Part shown: one piece after another, positions 23,571-34,546 of the stretch
Layout: every line of letters begins with the position of its first letter
How positions within the stretch are numbered: position 1 is the stretch's first letter
NCBI GenBank assembly: GCA_023362775.1
Contig: JALMGJ010000003.1
Coordinates: 175,188,774-175,252,773 of the forward strand
Origin: Charina bottae
Lineage: Eukaryota > Chordata > Lepidosauria > Squamata > Charinaidae
Reading direction: 5' to 3'
DNA length: 64,000 nucleotides
Made by a program: the position numbers and the translations under genes
The notes under the pieces: model-generated
The model's database searches: none
Seen by the model: only the letters and a program-made list of their open reading frames with translations
Told to the model about the DNA's origin: nothing

Positions 23571-26500
23571 TATTCTATGGACATAGCAACTAATCTTTTG
23601 TTATTTTTATACCAGAGTACCTTTGTCACATATCAAATGTCACATCAAATGGCTTGACCATGACTTCCTGTGAAAACCAAGGGACGGTCCACCAGACTTT
23701 CATATATGACAAAAAACACACCCTACCCTATTAAAACAACTTAAAAAGGATCCTAAACCTGTTCAACCAGTCATAAAAAACCTTTGAACACCCTACAATT
23801 TTTTAAAAATGTTTTGGCAGTCCTTCCAAAGATTTTTTTCTCAGATTCCCCCTCCCATTTTAATATAAATTTCTTATTTTTAAACAGTTTAATTATAGAT
23901 GTTATGCTATTCTTCTAAAGAAGATGAAACCACTTACTGTTTTATATTATCTACTTCCCTGTTTACTAGTTTTCTTTAGGAAATTCTATGTTCATGTCAG
24001 TGAGACCTAGTTGTTTTTAAAAACTGGACACCTTAGTAATTAATTAATGGAGATACTGAGTTTCAGTGGCTTGCTTGAAGATTATTTCCTGAACATGTCT
24101 TTATTGTTAGGGAATTAGACAGTTACACACTGGCCCAAGTAATGATAAATTTCAAATTGTTTTGTAAGCAAATTCAATGGAACAAAGGCTCCCACAAATA
24201 GCTCCCAAACTAAAAGTATTATGCACAAACATAGTCATTCCTGATTCAGATCAGGCCCTGGCTAGCTAATAGACCTAGGGAAGCCAACACTGTTTCAGTT
24301 TAAAGGTTGTTGTGAAATGAGTGAAAACTTGGGCTCCTGGGGCTGCAGTCAACCAAAGCATGGAGTCTGGCCCTCAAAGCCCACCATACCTTATACAGAG
24401 TTACAGATTTTTATGTGAGGATGGTCACATTAACTATATTAAAAATGTCCTGGCATTCCTGCCCAGTTTTTTTTTTGGGGGGGGGGGAATGTTGCCCAGA
24501 GCATGCCATTCGTGTTCCAAAAAAGTTGCACTGCTATGTTTTAAAAGCCTCAAGATTGCACACATACCCTCCTTTTTTGTCCTCATGTCCTCCATCAGCA
24601 GGCAGAGCCTTAAAATCAAATATTGTCTGGCTTTTTTAGTGTCTTTTTTTTTTTTGGGGGGGGGGGGACTTTTTTCACAACAGTAGTCATTCAAACTTCC
24701 ATGTATTGTGACCTTGGAAATTGTCTGTTTCTTTCTTTTCCTCCATCAACAGCCTAGATTTATGTTATTTAATTTATTCCCTGATTCCAGCAATTAGCTT
24801 TTGTCTAGCCTTCAAATCTATGATTACTGTAGTCTGTAGATCACATGACTCGTCATACATTTGTAAAGTGAAATTTGAAAAGCATGTCATCAATTCTTTA
24901 TTATCGCTAGCATATGTTCTTGAAAATAAAGATTTGTTAGAAAAATATTGTGATTGAAAAACCAGTGTTTTTGATGCTCAAAAAAATAATTTCATATACA
25001 TGTAGGCATGGTTTTGCATTTTTTTGCTGTATTTTTTGTCACAAATGCCAAAAAAATTAAACCATGTGCCCTCCTTTCCCCCCCCATTTGTTCTCCTTTC
25101 CAGCTGTCCGTGTCTTCTTTTGCCTGTTCAGATATCCGGTTACCCTATTTTAACCAACATAAAATGCTGAGTCATTTTCATTTGCATCTCATCTGGATGC
25201 TTCACCAATCCTATAATGGTTGAATTGTTTGATGCTGCAATCCTTCCCAAATTATAGTAACTTGAATATGAATATGCCCCTACAAATACCCTACAGCTAA
25301 TGTAAAAGACGATGCAGCAACCTCAGGAAGTGGGTAGGCAACGCAAAGGAAAAGGGTAACTGATCCCACTGAATCCTTTGAAGTATTAGACAGTCAATCT
25401 GTCTGTTGGAATGTTACTCTGAACCCCTCTTTAAAATGCATCAAATGTTAGCCTGTAGTTGTTTCCTGACAGCATCTGTGACTCTCAGTGGAGACATCTG
25501 CTCCACTGTTTCCAGACACTGTCTGTGTTCACAAGAGAAGAGCTTGATCCAAAGCCCTTGCTGGAGTTAGTGACTGTAGAATTGAAATAAATAATTTGAG
25601 CAGGATCTTACAAAGCACGAGGAGAAAAGGCCCTGTGGAGTGAGAGCATCTATGCTACAAGGACTTCAGTGTTGTGCCTGTATGTGGGTGTTTTATGATG
25701 ATGTCAATTCAAACCATTATTATTGTCACTATAATATAGGTGGAATAGCTTAGAATGGAAGAGGAAATGCTGCTTGTAGGTATCCCTACTCTTCTGTACT
25801 GTACCTGTACCTGTAATAAAGATTGAGAAGATATAAAAGATAACCATTTATCTTCCAGTAGTAAAATAATCTAATAGGATTGCATTCAAAAGAGTAGGAA
25901 TAAGTTAATGCTTACTGTAAAGTTCATAATTTAAACCTAATTTGTTTATACTTGGTATCCTTTTCATGCAGTAAATGGTTTGATATTGCTTTAGATGCAT
26001 GAAGTGGGGCTTTTAGAAGCTGATTTCCCTGCCCCCTTTTCCATCCAATGTTCAGTGCTCCCACCACTTCCCCCTCAGTTCCTTAAACCATGTCCGACCT
26101 CAACAGGAATGAAGGAATTTCATTCTAAATCCTTTTTTCCCCCTGAATAAAGTGATATGCCATGTTGCAGGCATTGGTTTAAACGAGACCATTAAAAAAA
26201 TCTTTGTCGTATATGACTTAACACTGTATAGATTTAACGCTGGCTTTCTTGGCTAGTCTGCAGTACTGATATCTTTTCTGTCACAATTGTCCCAGAGACC
26301 ATTTTAGGAGAGTAACATTCTGCAGCTTTGGGTTTTAGAAACAGCTTCAGTAATTGTACTGCTTTCACAAATGCCAGAGGCACATTAAAAATAGGCTGGA
26401 GCTGTCTTTAAGGTTATGAAACAGTCTGAATTCACTCCTCATGAAATTATATTTAGAGTGGTTTAGACCTTGGAGTGGAATTGTAAACAGTCTTCAGAGA

Positions 26501-26969
26501 TAGCATCTTTCTTTATAGAGCATCTATTCATTTACTGTATCACATCACAAGATAATAATGTGCTCAACTGCCATAGGTATCATCAATTAAGTTACAAAAA
26601 CTTACTGAGTTTTATTATATCCTGTCTTTTGTCTGAACTAATGTTCTATATGCAAGGCTGATGTATAACATGCAAGTATGATGTTAGAAATAACCATTTT
26701 GAAGCAAAATTAATTGACTAATTATTGTGTTCCAGTTATGACAGTGCTGATGTTGTTGTTATTTGATGCACTTTTAACAAATAGCTATGTTGAATCCTGC
26801 ATTTGCATCCTCAACTGCAAAATATCAAGTGTATCATGTGCAACTACTAATTACAATCAATTGGTAGTTAAATAATTGTAAGATCTACCTAGTGCCATCA
26901 GAAATAATGCAAGGTATCTCCATATAATGGTACTCAAAGGTTATGAGCATACAAAGGGATAATCTAAAT
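23571..26969. other. gene-free stretch with two T/G homopolymer junctions
   Basis: No gene recognised. Frames at about 24321-24694 exist only because of the T10G11 (24467-24487) and T12G12 (24644-24667) tracts. Confidence 0.45.
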
Positions 26970-27102
26970 CAGTCTTCTCTAACTTGGTGTCCTCCAGATA
27001 CATTAGGACCACAATACCTATAATTTCCAGCCTGCATGTTTTCTTGGAATTGTGGGTGTTACAGTCACAATATATCTGGAGGAGTCTTAGGTTGAATAAG
27101 GG
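26970..27102. mobile_element. palindromic hAT-like MITE, copy B, degraded
   Basis: Left arm CAGTCTTCTCTAACTTGGTG and CCTCCAGATA pair with the right arm TATCTGGAGGAGTCTTAGGT. Same family as 8225-8362 but more diverged; no target duplication was confirmed. Confidence 0.55.
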
Positions 27103-27716
27103 TGACCTAGATAGAACTGATCAAATCAGTATAGTCAATCAGACTCATCCTAGGCCTTGCCTGATATTTGATCTGATGTCTTGTTAAGTATTATATTAAA
27201 TATCCCATTTATTATTATATTAGTTGTAAGTATTTCTGTTTGATGTAATGATACATTTTCACACTTCTGAACACTAGCATACTTAGCATACTTCCCATTT
27301 TTCCTTTTCTCTTTTCAACTTGGCTCTCCACAGTTCATGACTATAAGGAATGAAGCTGATGAGGCAGGAACCAGCGGTTCCCAGGCCAGATAAAATCTTT
27401 ATGTCAACATTGAGCAGATGCCTCCCAATCTCAAGGCCATGAAGAAAACTCTAGTTTTCTGTTGATTCAAAAGATCATTCATGCCTTCTATTTTTAAAAA
27501 CTTCTTATCTCTTTCTTTTGAAGAGCCTGGTATTCCCTTTTTTAATATTATCCTTTCTCTTAGCCTGCTCACTCTTCCTTTATAGGTTGTGCAATCAGTC
27601 CTTATTCATTCTGTCTGTATGACCAAAACACTTCAACATACTCCTTTCATACTGGCCACTTACTTTATTTTCAATCCACATTCATTCAGCACCCATTCAT
27701 TCTTGACTCTCTTCTT

Positions 27717-27720
<4 letters not shown>

Positions 27721-27747
<27 letters not shown>
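27721..27747. repeat. (CA)n microsatellite
   Basis: Pure CA run inside the degenerate LINE. Confidence 0.95.
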
Positions 27748-28957
27748 CATTCCCATTGCATCTAGTTTGATTTTATGTCTTTCCTGACATACCTAATTCT
27801 CAGTTCCATATAACAAATAAGCAGGAGTATGTTCTTACATAAAACTATTTTTCATCTTTTGAGAAACATTCCTTACTACAGATCACATAATTATCACTAC
27901 CTCTGTACCATATTTCCATGTCTTAAAATTTCTCCATCCATTTTTCTCTGGTAAACATTCTAAAGGGACAAATTCATCTACTGCTCTAGTCTTTTACCAT
28001 TTATGTATAACTTACAATCATTCAATTCTCCTATTACACACAACCACTTTGGTCTTTGATACATTAATTTTCAGATCCATAGTCGTCTTTGCATCATAAT
28101 ATTTATTGCATTTTAATTCTCAGTTAACAAAAAGGTATTATGTGCATTCAAAAGTACATGTACATTCATATCCCCAACGAATATATCCCTGATGTCATCT
28201 AAGCATTCTGTATATTTTCATGCATTAAACAACTAAGGAGACATAACATATCTTTGTCTTAAACCCTGCTCAATATTGAACTAATCAGTACTTCATTTAT
28301 TTTCATGTATGCTTTATTTCCATCAAATATCACTTTTACTGCATTAACCAACCTTCAACTCCATATTTGTGTAACGTTCCATCATTCAATCCTATTCAAA
28401 GATTTTCTTTAAATCAACAAATGTGCAATATATTTTATTTTTCATGTTCATACATTTCTCAGTGAAATGCTGATAGAACATTCTGATTTGCATATGCCTT
28501 GCCTGCCATAATGCACTTGCCAAATTTTGTTCATTGTTACCTTACATACCTTTTCAATCAAAATTCACCCAAGTACATCACAGGTACACATAACAAACTA
28601 ATCCCCTTGTAGTTTTTGTGTTCACTTCTGCTTCCCCTTGTATAATGGAACAATAATGGCATTCTTCCAACCTTCAGGCATAGACAGTCTTCTCAGACAT
28701 TTTAAATTAGTCACACAGTCACTCCATAAGCAAACCACATCCACATTTTAACATTTCTCCAGTTACATCATCTACACCTATAGCCTTACCATTTTTCAAT
28801 CTTCTCACAGCTTTTATGACTTCCTTTTGATAGATTTTCCTTAGGCACTAACATTTATAGGATTTGTTTCAGTTCTGCTTTATGACATATCACTATCATT
28901 CACATACAATCTGCAGAATGCCTCTTCCACAGCATTTCCTCACTTTAATTTCATCCA

Positions 28958-29026
28958 ATTCATTCATTCATTCATTCATTCATTCATTCATTCACATACA
29001 TACATACATACATACATACATACATT
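28958..29026. repeat. compound (CATT)n-(ACAT)n microsatellite
   Basis: About nine CATT units passing directly into about eight CATA/ACAT units, inside the decayed LINE. It produces His/Ser/Ile-rich false frames. Confidence 0.95.
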
Positions 29027-29659
29027 CCATTCACTCAGCTGAAGGCTTCTTGCTTAGCCCTTTCACCTACTTCCAAAGCAATTTTTTTCCCATAAAAATT
29101 GTTCTGTATTTTCTCTGCCTCTTTTAATCTTAACCCTTCCTTTGATTACATTCTTTCCAACTTCGTTCAAATTACACAATATTTTTCTCTCACCGTTTTT
29201 TCAGGAATATTTATCCATATTTTTCTCATCCACACCTTATTCATCATTTTACCAAGCATCTTTTTCATATTTTCCATCAGTGTAACTGTGCACGCTTCTA
29301 TGGCACTCTGTTATATAATGCCTTTTGTTTTGTTCCTCTGTCCTTAGACCTACTACTTTCCATTCATTTTGTTGGATGAATAATAATATGTTTTCTAATA
29401 CCTTTTCATGCAGGACTTGTACATATTCTTCATGGAGCTGATTTACTTTCACTCTAGTTTCTTCTACCTTTTTTCCATTTCCATTTTTTTCAAGTTCTAC
29501 TCTTGACACTAAAATTAATTATCTGTTCCACATTCAGAATCTCTCATCACTGTTCAATACTTTGTTAATTCTCTCACTCATCATAAATAATGAAATCGGT
29601 CATGCTTTTTTTTTCATATTGATATTGACCTCTTTGGAGAACCCTGTTCTAGGTAGCTA

Positions 29660-29886
29660 CAGGTAGTCCTCATTTAGCAACCACAATTGTGACCGGAAAC
29701 TTGGTCATTAAGTTAAGCAGCTGCTAAGGGAAACATCACAATTTTACGCTCTTACTTTAGCTTTCCTTTGCTTTACAGACCTGCAAATGTCATAAATGCA
29801 AGGACTGGTCATAAAATTACTTTTTCATCACTGTCGTAACTGTGAACGGTCGCTAAACAGGGTGGTTGCTAAACGAGGACTATCTG
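29660..29886. mobile_element. palindromic MITE with CAGGTAGTCCTC ends, copy 1
   Basis: Terminal inverted repeats CAGGTAGTCCTCATTTAGCA (left) and CAGATAGTCCTCGTTTAGCA (right end reversed) match closely. The interior has the TCATTAAGTTAAGCAGCTGC and GTAACTGTGAACGGTCGC motifs of a MITE widespread in squamates. A TA precedes the left end; the right flank is AA, so a TA duplication is only partly supported. It interrupts the decayed LINE. Confidence 0.72.
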
Positions 29887-30802
29887 AACTTACCAAATGG
29901 TCTCCATTCTCATTCATGCTTGGGGCTCTAATGACCTTTCTGTATCTATATTCCCATATTTCATTCACTTGCATCCATTCATGCCACCTTCCATATTACT
30001 GTTTTCCTTGGATAACACCCATTTAGAATTTTCCCCCAAATTCATCCCATGTTCTTCCAATGTCACTATTCACTGGGTCATAACATGTAACTATCACCAA
30101 TGTAATCCAATTAGATATTACAGTCATAGACCAATGTATAGATTCCTACCTTCATGCATCCAAAATGGTACTAGTTCATACTTTCTGACATGTGTTAACC
30201 CCTTTATTCATAATTAAACCTTCATTTCTACTTCCCTGCATGTATTTACGAACTCCACAAAATCAAACTAGCTTCATTCATATCTGTTACAACCTTCCTC
30301 TTCCTCTTAGTTTCACAGGTATGCAATATATCTATTTTCTTTCTTTCATTTCTTTCACAAATTCATACTTTTTACTATTCACTTGTCTCAACTTTTGAAG
30401 TCACAGTCTTGCATATAGCATTGTTGTCCGTAGATAGGCCCTTACATGTGGCTTTAGTCAAATGAGGCTTTCACATAATCCTTTTTTAGTAATATAGTGA
30501 AGGTGGAAACCAGGTTACTATTTTTAATTAGCCTTTGCTTCCTGCAAGATTCCCTCCTAATGTTAAGGTCAGTTTTGACACACATTGGCAAGTATTACAC
30601 AAACCAACCAAAGCCCAGTTTTATCCCAAATGTGTTCGTGCTATTCTGTTCAAGCTGGATCTCCAAGTTAGAGACCGTCTTGCAAATGCACATATTGTTA
30701 CCCACATTCCACCAACTAGGAAGTACTTGCAGTGTATTGACTCATTCTTGGAAACTCAGGAATCTCATTAATTTGACTTACATTGGTAAAACAGTTTTTG
30801 AA

Positions 30803-31187
30803 GCTCTGAGAATTGATGCTTTCGAACTGTGGTGCTGGAGAAGACTCTTGAGAGTCCCTTGGACTGCAAGGAGGTCAAACCAGTCAATCCTAAAGGAAAT
30901 CAACCCTGACTGCTCATTGGAAGGACAGATGCTGAAGCTGAAGCTCAAATACTTTGGCCACCTAATGCGAAGAGAGGACTCACTGGAAAAGACCCTGATG
31001 CTGGGAAAGACTGAAGGAAAAGGAGAAGGGGACGGCAGAGGATGAGATGGTTAGATAGCATCACCGATGTAATGAACATGAATTTGAGTAAACTCCGAGA
31101 GACAGTGGAGGACAGGAAAGCCTGGCGTGCTATGGTCCATGAGGTCACGAAGAGTCAGACACGACTAAACAACTGAACAACAACAAA
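30803..31187 (+). mobile_element. BovB (RTE) LINE 3' end, 5'-truncated, copy 1
   Basis: Encodes the C-terminal ORF2 segment of BovB: DAFELWCWRRLLRVPW, then YFGHLMRREDSLEKTLMLGK. The frame is lost after GKTEGKGE. It ends with GTCACGAAGAGTCAGACACG, ACTAAACAACTGAACAACAA, the BovB 3' sequence shared with Sauria SINEs. Endonuclease and polymerase domains are missing, so the copy is dead on arrival. Confidence 0.85.
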
Positions 31188-31189
31188 AT

Positions 31190-32130
31190 TTGACACTGAA
31201 TACCTTTTTCTTATTTCTCAGTGACTTTTGATTTTGATTCTATTACTGTCTCCAATCACCACATAAGTGCTTAGTTGAAATAATAAAAGAATAATAAAGT
31301 TGGAATAATAAAATAGGAGTCAAATTAAACATATATGATATGTGGTGACATACATTTTCACCCTGCACCCAATTGTTGGCAGTCCTAATGCTAGACTTTG
31401 TTTAGTTTTAAAACATAAAATAAATGAATATAATTTTACTTTTTCATTGTATCTTTTCCTCTCTATCTTTCCCTATCTTTCTTCCCTTTTGTTTTGTTCA
31501 TTTATCTGCATTAAGGAAGGATCTAGTCTCTTAAAGCTATTTCACAAAAATCAAAGCTTTCTGTTAGGAAATCACTTCTATATAGGCAACTGCTATATAG
31601 TTACAGAAACTTTAATTTAGTGGACCTCAATACAGTGAACTTGGTGTGTGATGAACAAAATTTCTACAGCAATGTGCATATAAATGAAATAAAATGATTT
31701 AAATAATTTATGTTACTTGCTTAATGACAAATGACATAAATCACCGTGATTATATACTTTTGTATATAACACACATTCATAAATGGTAGACATCCCCTCT
31801 CCCCAATTAGTTGGTAAAGACCAGATTTCACTATACTACATGTAGTTTTTCATGTGTGACAAATGTTCACATCACTGTTAACTGCCTCCAGGCATGGCTT
31901 TCTGCCAGACCTGTGGAAATTTTTGTATTGTTTTAAAGCTTTTAGCTCAGTTGTATTTGTGCTTTGCTGCTGTTTTTTTTAAATTAATTAATTAAGCTAA
32001 AGCTGAGCTTGGTGACTACCTGGATGTGTCCATGTTCTTTTTCTTGGCAACAATATGGAAGTACTTTGACATTACCTTCTTCTGGGATTTTTTTTTAAAT
32101 TCTCAGTTTAGTTTACAGCTCTAGAATTAT
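31190..32130. other. gene-free AT-rich stretch
   Basis: No element or exon recognised. Confidence 0.45.
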
Positions 32131-32200
32131 CTGGCAGTCTCATCCAAGTACTACCCAATGTCCAAGCCGGTACACCTTCTTCAAGATCAGTCAAATGAGC
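32131..32200 (-). repeat. 5S rRNA-derived fragment (SINE3-like or pseudogene)
   Basis: CTGGCAGTCTCATCCAAGTA, then CTACCCAATG...AAGATCAG, follows the antisense of the 5S rRNA interior (GGTCTCCCATCCAAGTACT...GAGATCAGACGAGA) with many changes. It is too diverged and too short to be a gene. 5S-derived SINE heads are known in amniotes. Confidence 0.45.
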
Positions 32201-32797
32201 TATTTGCTAAATTTCAGTTACACTGAGGTTGTTTTACTTAATTTGATTTTGTTTTTTTATTAAATCTCATTGTCACCAGCCCAAAGGAGATCACTGACAT
32301 GGTGATATCAGGGCAGTATTAATGAAAAAGTAAGAAATGAATACATGTGGTACCTGTTCAGCCTTGGCATAAAGAGTGCCATGGGTCTCATTTACCACCC
32401 ACAAGGTCAAGACTCTAAAACAAGTTGGGGTGGACTTCCAGTGGGGGCATGGCAGACTGAACAGCTGTGCCCGCAGGCTCAGCAGGCAGAGCTGACAATG
32501 TGGCAGTTTTTTTGGGCTCAGGCAGGTTTTCCTGAAGCCCAGGAGTGTTTTCTGGAAAAAGGAAAACACCAGGAATCATCCCATCTGCCCTCCAAACGGC
32601 TGCTTGTAGCCAGAAGATCGCAAACAGTGTTTCGCGTTCGACTGGTAAGAGCTTGGACTTTGTTTTCCCTCTAAATATTAAGGAGGATTGGGAGTAATTT
32701 TCTCCCTGTTATTATTTCTGTACTAAATTAGAAGATATTGGTATTTCCCTACATGTTGAATCGGCTGATTTGAACCTTCAGCTTTCTGCTTCTACTT

Positions 32798-33373
32798 GAG
32801 AACTGTCTGCATATCATCTTGGATGTACAAATAGAAAAACATTTTTTTAGAATAATACAATACATGATTACAGCAGCAAGACTTTTATATGCACAAAATT
32901 GGAAAAACCAAAGTGTACCAACGATACAGGAATGGATGTTGAAATTACTAGATATGGCAGAAAATGAAAAATTGACATGTTTATTAAAAGAAAACTCAAA
33001 CCGTTATTTTCTTAAAGAGTGGAAACCTTTGATGGACTATTTGCAAAAAGCGGGAGGAGTAAAGCTTGCATGGGGTTTTGATGATTAGATTATATATAAA
33101 TAGAATATATTAGACAAGAAATGTATATGAATGTTATATGAATAGCCAGCATGTAAGAACAAACTATTTTTCTTTATTCTTATGACCATAGATAGATCGG
33201 AAGTTATCCAATTTCTATGTTTGTTTTTTCTTTTTTTCTTTTACTTTACTACACTTTTCTTTTCTTTCCTTTTTAATTTGTATTTCTATCTCTGTTTCAT
33301 TTTCAACTTTTAACTTTGTATATTTAAAATCTTAATAAAATTTATAAAAAAAAAAGAGAACTGTCTGCATATC
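32798..33373 (+). mobile_element. nested 5'-truncated L1 insertion
   Basis: A 540-bp L1 3' end (32816-33355) inserted into the 5' UTR of the surrounding L1. The 18-bp duplication GAGAACTGTCTGCATATC (32798-32815, 33356-33373) is perfect. The 3' UTR is pyrimidine-rich and ends in CTTAATAAAATTTATAAA plus poly-A. Severe 5' truncation with a perfect duplication is the hallmark of target-primed reverse transcription. Confidence 0.93.
32819..33088 (+). pseudogene. L1 ORF2 C-terminus
   Basis: About 89 codons of uninterrupted frame to a TAG stop. Features of the C-terminal end of reptile L1 ORF2 proteins are visible: AARLLYAQNWKNQSVPTIQE (residues about 19-38), WMLKLLDMAENEKL, then EWKPLMDYL. It lies downstream of where the reverse transcriptase would be; endonuclease and polymerase are absent through 5' truncation. 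The frame entered at a TTG inside the element has no start of its own. The undamaged frame suggests a fairly young insertion. Confidence 0.8.
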
Positions 33374-33470
33374 TCACTTTTGCTTGTGTAAACACATTCC
33401 TGAACTCTTCCATATCTTCGACTTTCGCTGGTTAAGTTCCTAGGGGGCGCCATAATCTACTGTGTGAGAC

Positions 33471-33824
33471 ATGGAGGATTTTAAACAAATTTTCTCTGAC
33501 TTCCACCAAGATCTTAAACAGATTCTTTCTGACTCCTAACAAGTTTTTATGCAAAACATTCAGGGCCTTGTGGAAAATATGAGGTCTAAAATGTGTCATC
33601 TGGTTGGGGATGTCGTGGATGCAACTGAGGAATTTAACATCGATAGAAATATTTTTTCTAAGAGTGAGATCGGGATTTCTATTGAAATGCTGGATGAAGA
33701 TCGGATAGTCGAGTTGGAGAAATTTAAGGGAGAGAGCGAGTTGCAAGCCACAAGTGAAATTGATCTTCTGGTGGAGTGCCATGGAAAAGAAGGGGTTATT
33801 ACTGTATGTATCAGGAGTTTTTGA
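33471..33824 (+). pseudogene. L1 ORF1-like frame with one stop
   Basis: ATG at 33471 opens MEDFKQIFSDFHQDLKQILS, an amphipathic stretch with repeated hydrophobic spacing, as in the N-terminal coiled-coil region of L1 ORF1 proteins. A TAA follows codon 22. The same frame resumes at codon 27 (Met at 33549) and runs to 33824, acidic and helical in composition, without the RNA-recognition and C-terminal domains. ORF1 normally coats L1 RNA. This version is truncated and broken. Assignment rests on position behind an L1 5' UTR and composition. Confidence 0.55.
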
Positions 33825-34546
33825 GGGGGCAGTTGGGCTGCTTGTTTTTTTTAAGAAAAAACCTCTGTGTGCATTGTGGGGATATGTAAATGCTCTGGTT
33901 TATTTTGAAGTGGGATAAGGGTTAAAGAATATCTGAATTGCTTTTAGGGTTTGGCTGATTTCACTGGTTTAACGATTTGGATTAAGATTATTAAGGTATA
34001 ATAAAAAAATGTATATTTGGATGGTTTTAGGTTTAATATGATTAAGATTATTAAAATTGTTGTATTACTGTAATGTATACTAATTGTATTAGTATAATGG
34101 CAGACAATTTATATGTTTTTAGTTTGATTTTTATTATAGTAGACAGAAATGTATAGAATAGTAGTAGGAAGGAAATAATTAAATAAATGTTATCTTTGGG
34201 GGGAAGCTGTTTAGGAGGTTTATATATTCTTTTTCTTTTTCTCTTTTAATATAAGGGGAGGGAGTAACTGTATTTAGTGATTTTTACAATGTGCCAATGG
34301 AATGATTTATAGAAATAATGTAATTTTGGTTTAATATAGAGTAAGGGATTGATTATGGAAAATAGTTGTATATCCTTGCTGTTAAAAGTCAGAAGGCACC
34401 TCTTTTTGTAATTTTGAACAATTTTCTCTTGTGTTTTCACACTTTTTTAGTTTTTTTTCTTTCTAGTTTTTTGTTTTTCTGTAGCTTTTATCTTTGCTTG
34501 AAACTTAATAAAATTCTTATTAAAAAAAGACTCTAAAACAAGTTGG

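Larger units (their letters stand above)
27480..30480 (-). pseudogene. degenerate non-LTR retrotransposon ORF2 (endonuclease and reverse transcriptase)
   Basis: Read on the minus strand it keeps, in order, an endonuclease-like stretch (APSMNENGDHL near 29925-29890), a reverse-transcriptase entry (PEGWKNAIIVPLYKGK, about 28680-28636), motif A (KIYCTFVDLKKIFE, about 28430-28393, catalytic Asp retained), motif B (IEQGLRQRYVMSP, about 28283-28234) and a decayed C-terminal part (about 27740-27490). Many stops and frameshifts make it inactive. The YADD-type motif was not recognised. The clade (CR1/L2/Jockey/RTE-like) is not assigned. A MITE at 29660-29886 splits it, and (CATT)n and (ATAC)n expansions lie within it. 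Pyrimidine-rich plus-strand frames here are shadows. Confidence 0.68.
32411..34546 (+). mobile_element. full-ended, internally deleted L1 (HAL1-like), host of a nested L1
   Basis: Flanked by an 18-bp duplication GACTCTAAAACAAGTTGG (32411-32428, 34529-34546). It starts just inside with GGTGGACTTCCAGTGGGGGC, like the 5' end of squamate L1 elements. It ends with AACTTAATAAAATTC and a poly-A run. After subtracting the nested L1 about 1.5 kb remains: 5' UTR, one short ORF1-like frame and a 3' UTR. There is no ORF2, so it was mobilised in trans. Both original ends and the duplication are kept, which points to insertion as an already deleted RNA rather than later decay. Confidence 0.8.

Noticed and set aside
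28958..29026. CRISPR-like or satellite array
   Set aside because: Simple tetranucleotide repeats without spacers.
28864..30398. Plus-strand Ile/Phe/His-rich frames
   Set aside because: Shadow frames of the minus-strand LINE relic and its tetranucleotide repeats.
30497..30800. Host gene exon upstream of the BovB end (KLDLQVRDRLANAHI-type frame)
   Set aside because: Short frame joined to BovB by chance; no splice signals or family recognised.
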